From positions 124,001-188,000 of the forward strand of contig CANXME010001992.1 of assembly GCA_948144175.1 (NCBI GenBank): 64,000 nt of DNA, written 5' to 3'. The notes below the pieces were generated by a model that worked only from the letters and a program-made list of their open reading frames with translations, was not told the DNA's origin and made no database searches. Position numbers and translations under genes: made by a program. Source of the DNA: Closterium sp. NIES-65 (taxonomy: Eukaryota; Streptophyta; Zygnematophyceae; Desmidiales; Closteriaceae). Below are positions 50,016-59,426 of this stretch, in pieces. Numbering within the stretch: position 1 is the stretch's first letter; each line of letters starts with the position of its first letter.

Positions 50016-50786
50016 TGTAAGGAAAATTCATTTTCCTTACTTCGCATCCCTGCTCAACGCGTACATCACTGTAGCACCACAGTCAGCACCGTTACCACCG
50101 CAACCAGGGCTGTCGATTGGTTTGGAGCCAGAACTTGAGAGGCTGAGGTGCCCCAAAAGTTGCCCTGAAATTTACGGGCTGAGAGCAAACCTGGCACTTG
50201 AAATCAGGGCTACCAACTTTTCTGCACTTTCGCTAAGGAAAACCTGCATCTCTTCGGGTCCGTATCCTAGGCAAACTACCAAGAGCCAGCTAGGCAATAG
50301 TCTGAGGAAAGAAACATGTTGATGGAATTGACGGGGATGGGAAAAGGAAGTAGGGAAGTTGCTGGGAGGAGGTGGGGGGACTGGTGAGCGAATTGGAGTG
50401 AGGGAGGTATTAGTATGGGACGATAAGGGCTAGCCGCGGGATCTGCACTTGAAATCCGGGTTAGGCCCACAACCAACACTTAGCGGGAAAGGGCTGCCCT
50501 CAAAGCCAACCCTTAAACTTCGGAAGCTGGGCCGAAACCAACCCTTAATGTTCAGGGCATTAAGGGCATTTGCCCTTGAATCGTCAGCCCTGCTCGCAAC
50601 CCTCGCATCGACAATCCGCCCGCCACCTTTGCACATCGCACCCCGACCTCACGGCTCAGCGGGTAACCCGCGCTCCGGGCCTCCGCTTCGACACTTTTCT
50701 CAACCTCAGTCTTAGGCCCATCGCGCGACAACCACAGTCCATTACCGTTACCACTGTAGTTTCGCTATACATAATTCGCTCATGCC
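50016..50786 (+). repeat. 3' LTR of gypsy E5, with MITE insertion and truncated end
   Basis: It starts TGTAAGGAAAATTC, like the 5' LTR at 33641. It is interrupted by a MITE (50105-50592) and cut at CTCATGCC (50786), where copia E7 begins. ATGCC (50782-50786) would be the left duplication of E7. Confidence 0.85.
50105..50592. mobile_element. hAT-like MITE
   Basis: The 488-bp insert has terminal inverted repeats, CAGGGCTGTCGATT at the left and AATCGTCAGCCCTG at the right (one mismatch). Comparison with the 5' LTR shows that CTCGCAAC (50593-50600) is duplicated at the left as a slightly eroded ACCGCAAC (50097-50104). An 8-bp duplication with CAGGG ends is typical of hAT elements. No transposase is encoded. 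Confidence 0.8.
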
Positions 50787-50929
50787 TGTCAAATTTTATT
50801 GTTATGTTCTTACTCTAGGTTGTGTAGGGTCACACCTTAGAGGGTACAACCCAACTCTCTCGACATCCTTGTACCCCCTCCCTCTTACCTAATCGACACT
50901 CATTCCTCACCTAGCTAGTGATTCTAACA
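50787..50929 (+). repeat. 5' LTR of E7
   Basis: This 143-bp LTR starts TGTCAAATTTTATTG and ends ATTCTAACA, directly followed by the primer-binding site TGGTATAAGAGCAC. It has the family box with GGTACAACCC but is otherwise diverged from the other copia LTRs. Confidence 0.82.
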
Positions 50930-51181
50930 TGGTATAAGAGCACAATGCTCCTTAGGGCCCAGCACTACTATTTCGATCTACTGCCTGAGTCGCGTCTCTA
51001 GGAGAAACGCGAAATTCGAAACCGTGCTCTAGGCGAGACGGTTCCTTTTTCTGCCCTAGACGCGATTTTCCTTCCTAGTCACGTGCGACCCCCCCTGACC
51101 GCGCCCTAGCTGCCAGTACAGCCCGTGTAGGCCCGTCGCGAAGCCCGTATAGCCCACGTAGGCCCGTCGTGAAGCTCGTAC
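50930..51181 (+). other. E7 primer-binding site and start of leader
   Basis: After TGGTATAAGAGCAC come the box GGGCCCAGC and two hairpins: CGCGTCTCTAGGAGAAACGCG (about 50991-51012, imperfect) and ACCGTGCTC/GAGACGGT (about 51023-51043). At the end a tandem GCCCGTxxAGCCC unit starts that continues after E9 at 58443. Confidence 0.6.
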
Positions 51182-51313
51182 TGTCAGATTATTATAACTG
51201 ATGCATGTTTGTAGGCTATAGTGGGGTAGCACATATGGGGTAAAACTTTCTAGGGTTATATTTGTACCCAACTCTGACTTAGTCATTTTCATTCCTGTTT
51301 TCCTTGTTTCACA
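51182..51313 (+). repeat. 5' LTR of E9
   Basis: This 132-bp LTR starts TGTCAGATTATTATAAC and ends TTGTTTCACA; four differences from the 3' LTR. Confidence 0.92.
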
Positions 51314-52225
51314 TGGTATAGAGCGGGTCCTGCCTTAGGACCGTTTTTTTTAGGGCCCACCGAAGCGCGCCCCGAGGCGCGCCCTTTTTTTTTTAGCGAC
51401 CCCTCGGGTCGCCTTTTCCCTCGCGGCCCCGCTGTCCCTCAGACGCGGCCCCGCCACCTCTCCTGATCGCGGCCCCGCCGCCTGCTTGACGCGGCCCCGC
51501 CGCCTCCCCTGACGCGGCCCCGCCGCCTCCCCTGACGCGGCCCCGCCGTCTCCCCTGACGCGGCCCCGCCGCCTCCCCTGACGCGGCCCCGCCTCTACTG
51601 CCGCGGCCCAGCCGCCGCCTCTGACGGCCCCGCCGCTGCACCCGACGGCCCCGCCGCTGCTCCTGTCGGCCCGCCGCTGCTCTTGCCGGCCCGCCGCCTC
51701 ACCTGACGGCCCCGCCGCTGCTCCTGCCGGCCCGCCGCTGCACCTGCCGGCCCGCCGCTGCACCCAGCGGCCCGCCGCTTCACCCGACGGCCCCGCCGCT
51801 GCACCTGCCGGCCCGCCGCTGCACCTGCCGGCCCGCCACTGCACCGATTGACCCGCCGCTGCACCTGACGGCCCCGCCCCTGCATCTCCCGGCCGAGCCG
51901 CCCCAGCAGCCGAACCGTCCGGGAGCCGAGCCGCCCAACGCCGAGCCGCCCGGGACCCGAGCCGCCCTGCCGCCGAGCCGCCCGGGAGCCGAGCCGCCCT
52001 GCACCCGAGCCGCCCAGCCGCCGAGCCGCCCGGGAGCCGAGCCGCCCTGCGCCCGAGCCGCCCAGCCGCCGAGCCGCCCGGGAGCCGAGCCGCTGTGCAC
52101 CCGAGCCGCCCGGTCGCTGAGCCGCCTTTCTGCATAGCTGCACGACCTGCCCTGCCTGGTGAGCACAGTCCCACTGACACTGCGAGCTCTTTCCCTACTG
52201 CTTGCACTGCGTCGCTGTCGTCGCC
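51314..52225 (+). other. E9 primer-binding site and 5' leader
   Basis: The primer-binding site is TGGTATAGAGC (51314-51324), the one-base-deleted variant. Three hairpins follow: 51326-51342 (GGTCCT/AGGACC), 51365-51382 (GCGCGCC/GGCGCGC) and 51396-51412 (GCGACCC/GGGTCGC), separated by T-runs. The remainder is a CGGCCCCGCCGC tandem array and a CGGGAGCCGAGCCGCC-type array up to the gag start. The hairpins match E8 one for one. Confidence 0.72.
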
Positions 52226-55200
52226 ATGGCTACCCCTAGTGTCCTAGCTTTTGACGCTGAGGGTCGCGCCATTGATTTTGAGGTCTGGTTAGACGACCTG
52301 CAGCTGTTCTTACAGTGCGACAGGGCTGACGACCTTTCTCTCTTTGACCTCACCTCTGGCGCCTCTCCTGCTCCTGCTGCTGATGCTGATCCCGCTGTCC
52401 GCTCTAAGTGGGCCACCCGCGATGCTGCTGCACGTCTTGCTGTGCGTCGCCACCTCCCTACCTCTGAGCGTGCGCACTTTAGTCAGTACAAGAGTGCTCA
52501 GACCTTGTACGACGCTGTAGTTGCGCGCTACTCCTCCCCTGCCACTGCTGCACTGAGCCGTCTCATGCTTCCCTACCTCTTTTCTGACCTCTCTGCCTTT
52601 CCCACTGTCGCTAACCTCATTACGCACCTCCGCACTAGTGACACTCGCTACCGCGCCGCCCTTCCTGCTGAGTTCTGCGCTAAGAACCCCCCCCCCATGT
52701 ACATCGCTCTCTACTATGTAGTCGCGCGCCTCCCTGACTCCCTTCGCGTCGTCAAGGACCACTTCCTCGCAGTCTGTCCCACCACCCTCACCGTCGACCT
52801 CCTCGAGAAGGCCCTCCTCGCAGCGGAGAAGAGCATAGTCGCTGTAGGTGCTTCTCGTGGTGACCCTCGCACCCCCATCTTTGAGGGGTGCTCTCCTTCC
52901 CCCTTGCTGCCCTCTGTTGCCTCTGCTGCTGCTGCCGACCTGCTTGGTCTTGAGTCGGTCGGTGCGGCGTCTGCCCCTAGTGGAAGACGTCGCTCCAGCA
53001 AGGGCAAGGGGGGCAAGGGCGCGGGTGGAGCTGGAGGGGGCGGTGGCGGTGGCGGCGGTGGCGGCGGAGGGAGTGGGGGTGGCGGCGGGACTAGTGGTGG
53101 AGGTGGTGGTGGTGGTGGCAGCAGTGGCGGAGACGGTGGTGGTGGTGCCAGCGGTGGTGGTGGAGGCAGCGGCGGTGGTGGAGGCGGCGGAGGTGGAGGC
53201 GGTGGAGGCGGCAGCGGAGGAGGCGGTGGTGGTGGAGGAGGTGGAGCTGGTCGAGGTGGTACCCAGCAGCGTAGCGGCGGTGTTGGTGGCCAGCGCTCGC
53301 AGCGGCAGCAGCAGCAGCGCTCGCGGGACATCCCTCCGCCTCACCAGCTTCGTGAGTGGTACGCTGGGCGTCAGAGGGGTGGGGGTACTGGTCCCTGCAC
53401 CTACGTTCTTCGTTCCGGCGACCGCGCGGGTGAGCAGTGTGGGGGTGCCCACGCCACCCAGCGCTGCTTTGGCCGCCTGACGGACGCTTGGCGTCAGCAG
53501 TTCCCTGGGGCTAGTGAGATCCCTCGCTGGGATGAGCTTCTCAGGGCTGGTGTAGCGATCTTTGATCTTGATTTTGATGCTATCCTTGCTGCTATGTATG
53601 TTGTGGATTATAGTGAGGAGAATGAGGGTTACCGTTGTTTCCAGCCCGACCCGGGCATTGGTACTGCTGCGCTAGGTGCTGGTGAGGCTGCTGCTCTAGG
53701 TGCCAGTGCGTCTGTGCTCTCAGGTACTGGTGAGACTGCGCTCTCAGGTACTGCGTCGTCCTCGTCCTCCCTCACTTTCACACTTGACTCCGGAGCTTCT
53801 CGCTCCTTCTTTCGAGACCGCACTACCCTTACGCCGCTCGGCCGGCCGGTTGCGGTCTCCCTTGCTGACCCCTCTGGGGGTCCTGTCCTGTCTCACTTCT
53901 CCACTGTCCTCCCGTGTCCGGCTGCCCCTTCGGGCACCCTGTCGGGTCTGTACCTTCCCTCGTTCTCTACGAACTTGGTGAGTGGAGCGGACCTGCAGGA
54001 TGTGGGGGTTCACCAGTTCACTCCTGCGAGTCAGCGGGTGACCCACTGCACGGAGGCACGCACAGGCCGACACCTGGCCACGTTCTCGCGTCGGCCGGGG
54101 TCGAGTCTCTACACCCTGACTGTTGAGTCTCCTCCTGTCCCTGCGTCTGGTCAGGTGGCTGCGTCGGGTCAGGTGCTTGCTGCTGCGTCCCGGTCAGGTC
54201 CTGAGTCTGCCCCCTGTTCTTGTCGCCTCCTGTCTCACGAGACTCTCCTGTGGCACCACCGTCTTGGCCACCCCTCCTTGCCCCGTCTTCGGAGCATGGC
54301 TTCCCGTGTCCTTGTCTCTGGTCTTCCCCAGTCTCTCCCTCCTCTCCCCTCCGGGCCAGGACCTTCCTGTGTCCCCTGTGTCGAGGGTCGCCTCCGGGCT
54401 ACTCCTCACTCCTCCCACTTCCCCCCGACAGAGGCTCCCCTGCAGACGCTTCACATGGATGTGTGGGGCCCAGCCCCCATCCGTGGGCAGGGTTACGAGC
54501 GCTACTACCTGTTGGTGGTTGACGACTACTCGCGTTACACCACAGTCCTCCCCTTGCGCAGCAAGGGTGCGGTCACTGAGGTGCTGATCGACTGGATCCG
54601 CGAGGCTCGTCTCCAGCTCAGGAAGAGCTTCGGCTCGGACTTTCCTGTTCTGCGTCTGCACTCTGACAGAGGCGGAGAGTTCTCTTCTCGCCTTCTGCGG
54701 GACTACTGTCGTGCACGGGGGATCCGCCAGACCTTCACGCTTCCGGACTCACCACAGCAAAATGGGATTGCTGAGCGCCGCATTGGCATGGTCATGGATG
54801 TCGCTCGTACGTCCATGATGCATGCGGCTGCCCCCCATTTTCTGTGGCCGTTTGCGGTGAGGTACGCGGCGCATCAGCTCAACCTTCACCCCCGGGTCTC
54901 TCGGCCTGCGATGTCCCCAGCCTTGCTGTGGACGGGGAAGGTTGGCGATGCGTCTGTGTTCCGTGTCTGGGGATCTCGGGCGTTTGTCCGCGACTTGTCT
55001 GCGGACAAGCTGTCCCCTCGTGCTGCCCCCTGTGTCTTCCTTGGCTTCCCCATTGACGCCCCAGGGTGGCAGTTTTACCACCCCTCCTCTCGTCGTGTTC
55101 TGTCCTCCCAGGACGTCACGTTCGACGAGTCAGTCCCCTTCTACCGTCTCTTCCCCTACCGCACTCCTTCCCTCCCCCCTCCCCCGGACTTCCTTGTGCC

Positions 55201-58099
55201 GGTTCCCCCCCCGGTAGACCCCCTCCCCCCTCAGGTTCCTGCCCCCTCAGGTGTGTCCCAGGTAGACGCCGTTGACCCGGTTGAGGTTACTGGTGACTCT
55301 GGTGCTGCTGCGGGTGCTGAGCCTGGGGGTGCTGACTCTGGGGGTGCTGTGCGCGGGGGTGCTGAGCCTGGGGGTGCTACTGCTGGGGGTGCTGGGCCTG
55401 AGGGTGCTACTGCGGAGGGTGCGGAGCCTGGGGGTGCTGAGCCGGGGGGTGCTGTGCCTGGAGGTGCTGGGTCTCGGGGTGCTGGGTCGGGAGCTGCTGA
55501 GCATGAGGGTGCTGCGTCTGGAGCTGCTGAGCCTGGGGTTTCTCCTGCTGCTGCGTCTCGCCGGGAGCCCCTCTCTCCACAGGAGCTGCGCGAGTGGTTC
55601 GCTCGCCGCTGGAGGCGTGCTGCTGAGTCTGGAGGTGCTGCTGGAGCTGGAGCTGGAGCTTCTTCGACCGTCGAGGGTGCGGGTGCTGCCGGTCCCGGAG
55701 CTGCTGGACCTGCGGGTCCTCCTGGAGCTGGAGCTGCTGAGGGCGCTGGTGCTGAGCCTATTGCTGTTGGTCCTGCCGCTGGAGGTGTGGGTGGCGCTGG
55801 TGCTGTCGCTGAGGGTGCTGGTGCTGTCCCTGCTGCGTCTGGAGCTGCCGCGCGGCCTCGGCCGTACTTCGTTCCGCTCCTGCAGCAGGTTCTTGGTCTT
55901 TCTCCTCCAGTAGAGGGTCCACCGCCTGTCCAGTCGCAGTCCCTGCTGGAGCCTTCCTCTCCACTGCCTGCTCCCTCTCCTTACACTGGTCCTACTGGAG
56001 GTCTTGCTGAGCGTCGTGAGCCTGCGTCTCGTCCCGCGTCGCCTGTTCGCACTGCTCGCGCTAGTGGTCGCAGTTCGCGTCAGCGTCCTCCTCCTGTCCC
56101 TGGCACGCACCGGATGTCTTTGCGTCCGTCCACTGCTCCTCTGCGTGCCCCTTTGCCTTCTCCTCCTGAGTCCTCTCTTCCTGCGCTTGCCGACCCTGGG
56201 TCGGACTCTCTTCGTGCTGCCAGTCCTACTGTCACGCGTCTGCTTGCTACTGTCGTCACTGACCCCTCTTTTGAGTCCACTGCTGCGTCTGCTCTAGTCG
56301 CTGAGCTCGTCGACTTTGCTGCTCGCTGTCGTCTCAACTACGCTGCTCGTCTTGTTGCTGAGTCTGCGTCTGTCTGTCCTCCGTCCGTCGGGGGTGAGTG
56401 TGCTCTTGGCACGGACGTCCTAGAGGACAGGCAGGAGGAGTTACAGTGTCTAGCGGCTGCTTCACCTCATCTCGCGTCTGTACTTCTTGCCCCTGAGGGA
56501 GACCCGGATGCACTAGACATCCCGACTCCGCGTTCTTACGCGGAGGCCGTAGAGGGTCCCTACTCCTCTCAGTGGCGGGCAGCTATGGATGCAGAGATGG
56601 CTTCCTGGAAGTCCACAGGCACCTACGTTGACGCGGTTCCCCCTCCTGGGGCGAACATTGTCAGTGGCATGTGGATCTTCAGGGTGAAGCGGCCGCCGGG
56701 CTCTCCACCTGTCTTCAAGGCACGGTACGTTGCTCGTGGCTTCAGTCAGCGGCAGGGAGTTGACTACTTTCAGACCTTCTCTCCCACCCCGAAGATGACT
56801 ACTCTTCGGGTGCTGCTGCACGTAGCCGCTCAGCGCGACTACGAGCTTCACTCTCTCGACTTCAGCACTGCGTTCTTGCAGGGTAGCCTGCACGAGGAGA
56901 TCTGGCTGCGCCGTCCACCTGGCTTCACTGGGACTTTCCCTCCTGGCACCCAGTGGAGCCTCCGACGGCCAGTCTACGGTCTCCGCCAGGCACCGCGTGA
57001 GTGGCACGACACACTGAGGACTACGCTTGCGGCTCTTGGGTTTGCTCCTTCTACTGCTGACCCGTCGCTGTTTCTTCGCACCGACACTTCCCTGCCGCCG
57101 TTCTACATCCTCGTGTACGTCGACGACTTGGTCTTTGCCACAGCAGACACTGCTGGACTCGCCTACGTGAAGTCCGAGCTGCTGAAGAGACACACGTGCA
57201 CAGACCTGGGTGAACTGCGCAGCTACCTTGGCTTGCAGATCACTCGGGACAGAGCACGCCGCACCATTACCTTGACTCAGTCACACATGGTGCAGCAGGT
57301 CCTTCAGCGCTTCGGCTTCATGTACTCCTCGCCTCAGGCCACTCCTCTGCCTACTCGCCACTCACTCTCAGCTCTGCCTTCGGATGAGTCCGTAGAGTCG
57401 AGTGGTCCGTATGCAGAGCTTGTTGGCTGCCTCATGTACCTGATGACCTGCACACGACCTGACCTTGCATACCCTCTGAGCATTCTTGCTCGCTATGTTG
57501 CTCCTGGGAGACACAGACCGGAGCACATGGCTGCAGCGAAGAGGGTATTGCGCTACCTGTGCAGCACGTCGGGCATGGGGCTAGTGCTTGGAGGGCGGAG
57601 TCCAGTGGTCCTTACCGGCCACGCGGACGCTTCTTGGGCTGACGACGAGGCTACGCAGCGGTCGTCACAGGGTTACACCTTCAGTCTTGGTTCCGGCTCT
57701 GTCTCGTGGCGGTCTACTCGCTCGTCTTTGGTTCTCGGCTCCAGTTGTGAGGCTGAGATCTACGCCGGGGCCATGGCTGCACAGGAGCTTCGCTGGCTCA
57801 CCTACCTGCTGACTGACCTTGGAGAGCCGCCTCGTTCTCCTCCAGTGCTGTACGTAGACAACAAGGCCATGCTGGCCTTGTGTCGAGAGCAGCGCTTGGA
57901 GCACAGAACGAAGCACATTGCTCTCCGCTACTTCCTTGCTCGTGAGCTGCAGCAGCGTGGTCAGTTGCGACTTGCGTACGTGGCCTCTGAGGCCAACACT
58001 GCTGATGTGTTCACCAAGGCACTCGCGCCTTGTGACCATCAGCGCTTTTGCACGCAGCTGGGTCTTGTGCCTGTCTTGCCTCACTTGCTCTCCTCTTGA
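52226..58099 (+). CDS. Copia gag-pol polyprotein of E9, intact
   Basis: From ATG 52226 the frame gives 1957 residues without a stop. Copia Gag domain: MATPSVLAFDAEGRAIDFEV, VWLDDLQLFLQ, VRRHLPTSER (1-230). A very long Gly arm (about 270-350) precedes PPPHQLREWYAGRQ and the variant knuckle CTYVLRSG...CG..HATQRC (about 391). Protease is LDSGAS (about 517). Integrase has HHRLGH...CVPC, MDVWGP (about 742), HSDRGGEF (about 812) and AERRIG. The linker has EPGGA-type repeats and one SRREPLSPQELREWFARRW module. RT has YVDDLVFA (about 1630). RNase H has HADASWADD, SSCEAEIY and ANTADVFTKAL. All catalytic residues that I can recognise are present. Confidence 0.93.
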   Translation: MATPSVLAFDAEGRAIDFEVWLDDLQLFLQCDRADDLSLFDLTSGASPAPAADADPAVRSKWATRDAAARLAVRRHLPTSERAHFSQYKSAQTLYDAVVARYSSPATAALSRLMLPYLFSDLSAFPTVANLITHLRTSDTRYRAALPAEFCAKNPPPMYIALYYVVARLPDSLRVVKDHFLAVCPTTLTVDLLEKALLAAEKSIVAVGASRGDPRTPIFEGCSPSPLLPSVASAAAADLLGLESVGAASAPSGRRRSSKGKGGKGAGGAGGGGGGGGGGGGGSGGGGGTSGGGGGGGGSSGGDGGGGASGGGGGSGGGGGGGGGGGGGGSGGGGGGGGGGAGRGGTQQRSGGVGGQRSQRQQQQRSRDIPPPHQLREWYAGRQRGGGTGPCTYVLRSGDRAGEQCGGAHATQRCFGRLTDAWRQQFPGASEIPRWDELLRAGVAIFDLDFDAILAAMYVVDYSEENEGYRCFQPDPGIGTAALGAGEAAALGASASVLSGTGETALSGTASSSSSLTFTLDSGASRSFFRDRTTLTPLGRPVAVSLADPSGGPVLSHFSTVLPCPAAPSGTLSGLYLPSFSTNLVSGADLQDVGVHQFTPASQRVTHCTEARTGRHLATFSRRPGSSLYTLTVESPPVPASGQVAASGQVLAAASRSGPESAPCSCRLLSHETLLWHHRLGHPSLPRLRSMASRVLVSGLPQSLPPLPSGPGPSCVPCVEGRLRATPHSSHFPPTEAPLQTLHMDVWGPAPIRGQGYERYYLLVVDDYSRYTTVLPLRSKGAVTEVLIDWIREARLQLRKSFGSDFPVLRLHSDRGGEFSSRLLRDYCRARGIRQTFTLPDSPQQNGIAERRIGMVMDVARTSMMHAAAPHFLWPFAVRYAAHQLNLHPRVSRPAMSPALLWTGKVGDASVFRVWGSRAFVRDLSADKLSPRAAPCVFLGFPIDAPGWQFYHPSSRRVLSSQDVTFDESVPFYRLFPYRTPSLPPPPDFLVPVPPPVDPLPPQVPAPSGVSQVDAVDPVEVTGDSGAAAGAEPGGADSGGAVRGGAEPGGATAGGAGPEGATAEGAEPGGAEPGGAVPGGAGSRGAGSGAAEHEGAASGAAEPGVSPAAASRREPLSPQELREWFARRWRRAAESGGAAGAGAGASSTVEGAGAAGPGAAGPAGPPGAGAAEGAGAEPIAVGPAAGGVGGAGAVAEGAGAVPAASGAAARPRPYFVPLLQQVLGLSPPVEGPPPVQSQSLLEPSSPLPAPSPYTGPTGGLAERREPASRPASPVRTARASGRSSRQRPPPVPGTHRMSLRPSTAPLRAPLPSPPESSLPALADPGSDSLRAASPTVTRLLATVVTDPSFESTAASALVAELVDFAARCRLNYAARLVAESASVCPPSVGGECALGTDVLEDRQEELQCLAAASPHLASVLLAPEGDPDALDIPTPRSYAEAVEGPYSSQWRAAMDAEMASWKSTGTYVDAVPPPGANIVSGMWIFRVKRPPGSPPVFKARYVARGFSQRQGVDYFQTFSPTPKMTTLRVLLHVAAQRDYELHSLDFSTAFLQGSLHEEIWLRRPPGFTGTFPPGTQWSLRRPVYGLRQAPREWHDTLRTTLAALGFAPSTADPSLFLRTDTSLPPFYILVYVDDLVFATADTAGLAYVKSELLKRHTCTDLGELRSYLGLQITRDRARRTITLTQSHMVQQVLQRFGFMYSSPQATPLPTRHSLSALPSDESVESSGPYAELVGCLMYLMTCTRPDLAYPLSILARYVAPGRHRPEHMAAAKRVLRYLCSTSGMGLVLGGRSPVVLTGHADASWADDEATQRSSQGYTFSLGSGSVSWRSTRSSLVLGSSCEAEIYAGAMAAQELRWLTYLLTDLGEPPRSPPVLYVDNKAMLALCREQRLEHRTKHIALRYFLARELQQRGQLRLAYVASEANTADVFTKALAPCDHQRFCTQLGLVPVLPHLLSS

Positions 58100-58310
58100 C
58101 TTCACTTGTACTGTAACATATATATATACCTCCTCTTGCTTGTCTAGTTTTATATATATGTGTGTACTCCTGCATGTGAACTGGCCTCTGGCCCTGCTCT
58201 TGTGCTCGGACTGTGTGGTGACGTTGTGATCCACCCTGAGCTTGCTTTGCTTTGCTTTGCTTGACTGGTCTTGTGACCCCTTGTTCTCCCCCACTTTGCC
58301 TATGGGGGTG
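58100..58310 (+). other. 3' untranslated region and polypurine tract of E9
   Basis: It contains TATATATATA (about 58119) and TTTATATATATG (about 58150) tracts, GCTTTGCTTTGCTTTGC repeats and CCTATGGGGGTG directly before the LTR. Confidence 0.7.
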
Positions 58311-58442
58311 TGTCAGATTATTATAACTGATGCATGTTTGTAGGCTATAGTGGGGTAGTACATATGGGGTACAGCTTTCTAGGGTTGTATTTGTACCCAA
58401 CTCTGACTTAGTCATTTTCATTCCTGTTTTCCTTGTTTCACA
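58311..58442 (+). repeat. 3' LTR of E9
   Basis: This 132-bp LTR is followed by the duplication CGTAC. Confidence 0.92.
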
Positions 58443-59426
58443 CGTACAGCCTGCGTAGGCCCGTCGCGAAGCCCGTACAGCCCGCGCCAAGCCGTCGCGC
58501 AGCCCGTACAGCCCACGTCAGGCCCGCACCCAGCTCGTAAAGCCCGCGCTAGGCCCACACGCAACCCTTACAGCCTGCGCCTGGCCCGCACGCGGCCCGT
58601 GTTCCTGCTGCACTCGCGCTGCTGCTGCTACTTGCTGCAGCTGCTCCTCCTTGCTACTGTTACTACAGCTAGCGCTACTCACTGCTACTGCTACTGACGC
58701 TACTCTTGTTACAGCTAGCGCTACTCACTGCTGCTGCTACTGAAGCTAGTGCTGCTACAGCTAGTGCTACTGCTGCTGCTGCTACTACGGCCCTTGCTAC
58801 AGCTGCTACTGACTGAAGCTACGGCTGCTCCAGCTAGTGCTACTGCTGCAGCTCCTACTCCAGCACTTGCTACAGCTAGTGCTACGGCTGCAGCTCCTAC
58901 TCAAGCACTTGCTACAGCTAGTGCTACTGTTGCAGCTCCTACTCCAGCACTTGCTACAGCTACTATTGAGTGAAGCTACTCAAGCTACAGCTAGTGCTAC
59001 TGCTGCAGCTCCTACTCCAGCACTTACTGCAGCTGCTCCTAACTGAAGCTACTGCTGCTACAGCTAGTACTATTGCTGCAGCTCCTACTCCAGCACTTGC
59101 TACAACTGCTCTTGACTGAAACTACTGTTGCTTGACTGAAGCTACTGCTGCTACAGCTAGTACTACTGCTACAGCTCCTACTACTTCACTTGCTACAGCT
59201 AGTGCTACTGCTGCAGCTCCTACTACTGCACTTGCTATAGCTAGTGCTACTGCTGCTCTGCCACTGTGTCGAGCCGCGCCGCCCAGCCCGAGCTGTCACT
59301 GCTGCTGCTACTGCAACTACTACTGCTACAGCTAGTGCTACTCGGTCTACTGCTGCTGCTGCCCGAGCCGCCCTGCTAGTGCTGCTACTGGAGGGAGTAC
59401 TGCTGGGAGTGGTGGAGGTGCGGCCT
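58443..59426 (+). repeat. E7 leader: tandem repeats between E9 and E10
   Basis: The first 150 bp continue the GCCCGTACAGCCCGCG-type unit interrupted by E9. From about 58600 a GCT-ACT-GCT-GCA-rich array encodes Ala/Thr/Pro/Ser repeats (ATASATAAAPTPALAT) with several stops. It resembles the poly-Ala leader of E4. No domain was recognised. Confidence 0.7.

Larger units (their letters stand above)
33641..50786 (+). mobile_element. E5: Ty3/gypsy chromovirus, nested host of E6, E4 and a MITE
   Basis: The pieces are a 5' LTR (33641-33980), a primer-binding region, gag (34161-34942), then after the E6 insertion a chromodomain (49751-49975), a G-tract and most of the 3' LTR (50016-50786). Protease, RT and most of integrase are missing at the right edge of E6. 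The 3' LTR is itself cut at 50786 by copia E7, whose end lies beyond the window, so the last part of E5 is off the right side. Both LTRs share long near-identical stretches. Confidence 0.87.
51182..58442 (+). mobile_element. E9: full-length copia element with intact frame
   Basis: This element of 7261 bp has 132-bp LTRs (51182-51313, 58311-58442) differing at four positions, and a target-site duplication CGTAC (51177-51181, 58443-58447). The primer-binding site, three-hairpin leader, unbroken gag-pol, 3' untranslated region and polypurine tract are all present. It is older than E4 and E8 by LTR comparison, but its protein frame is complete. Confidence 0.94.
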
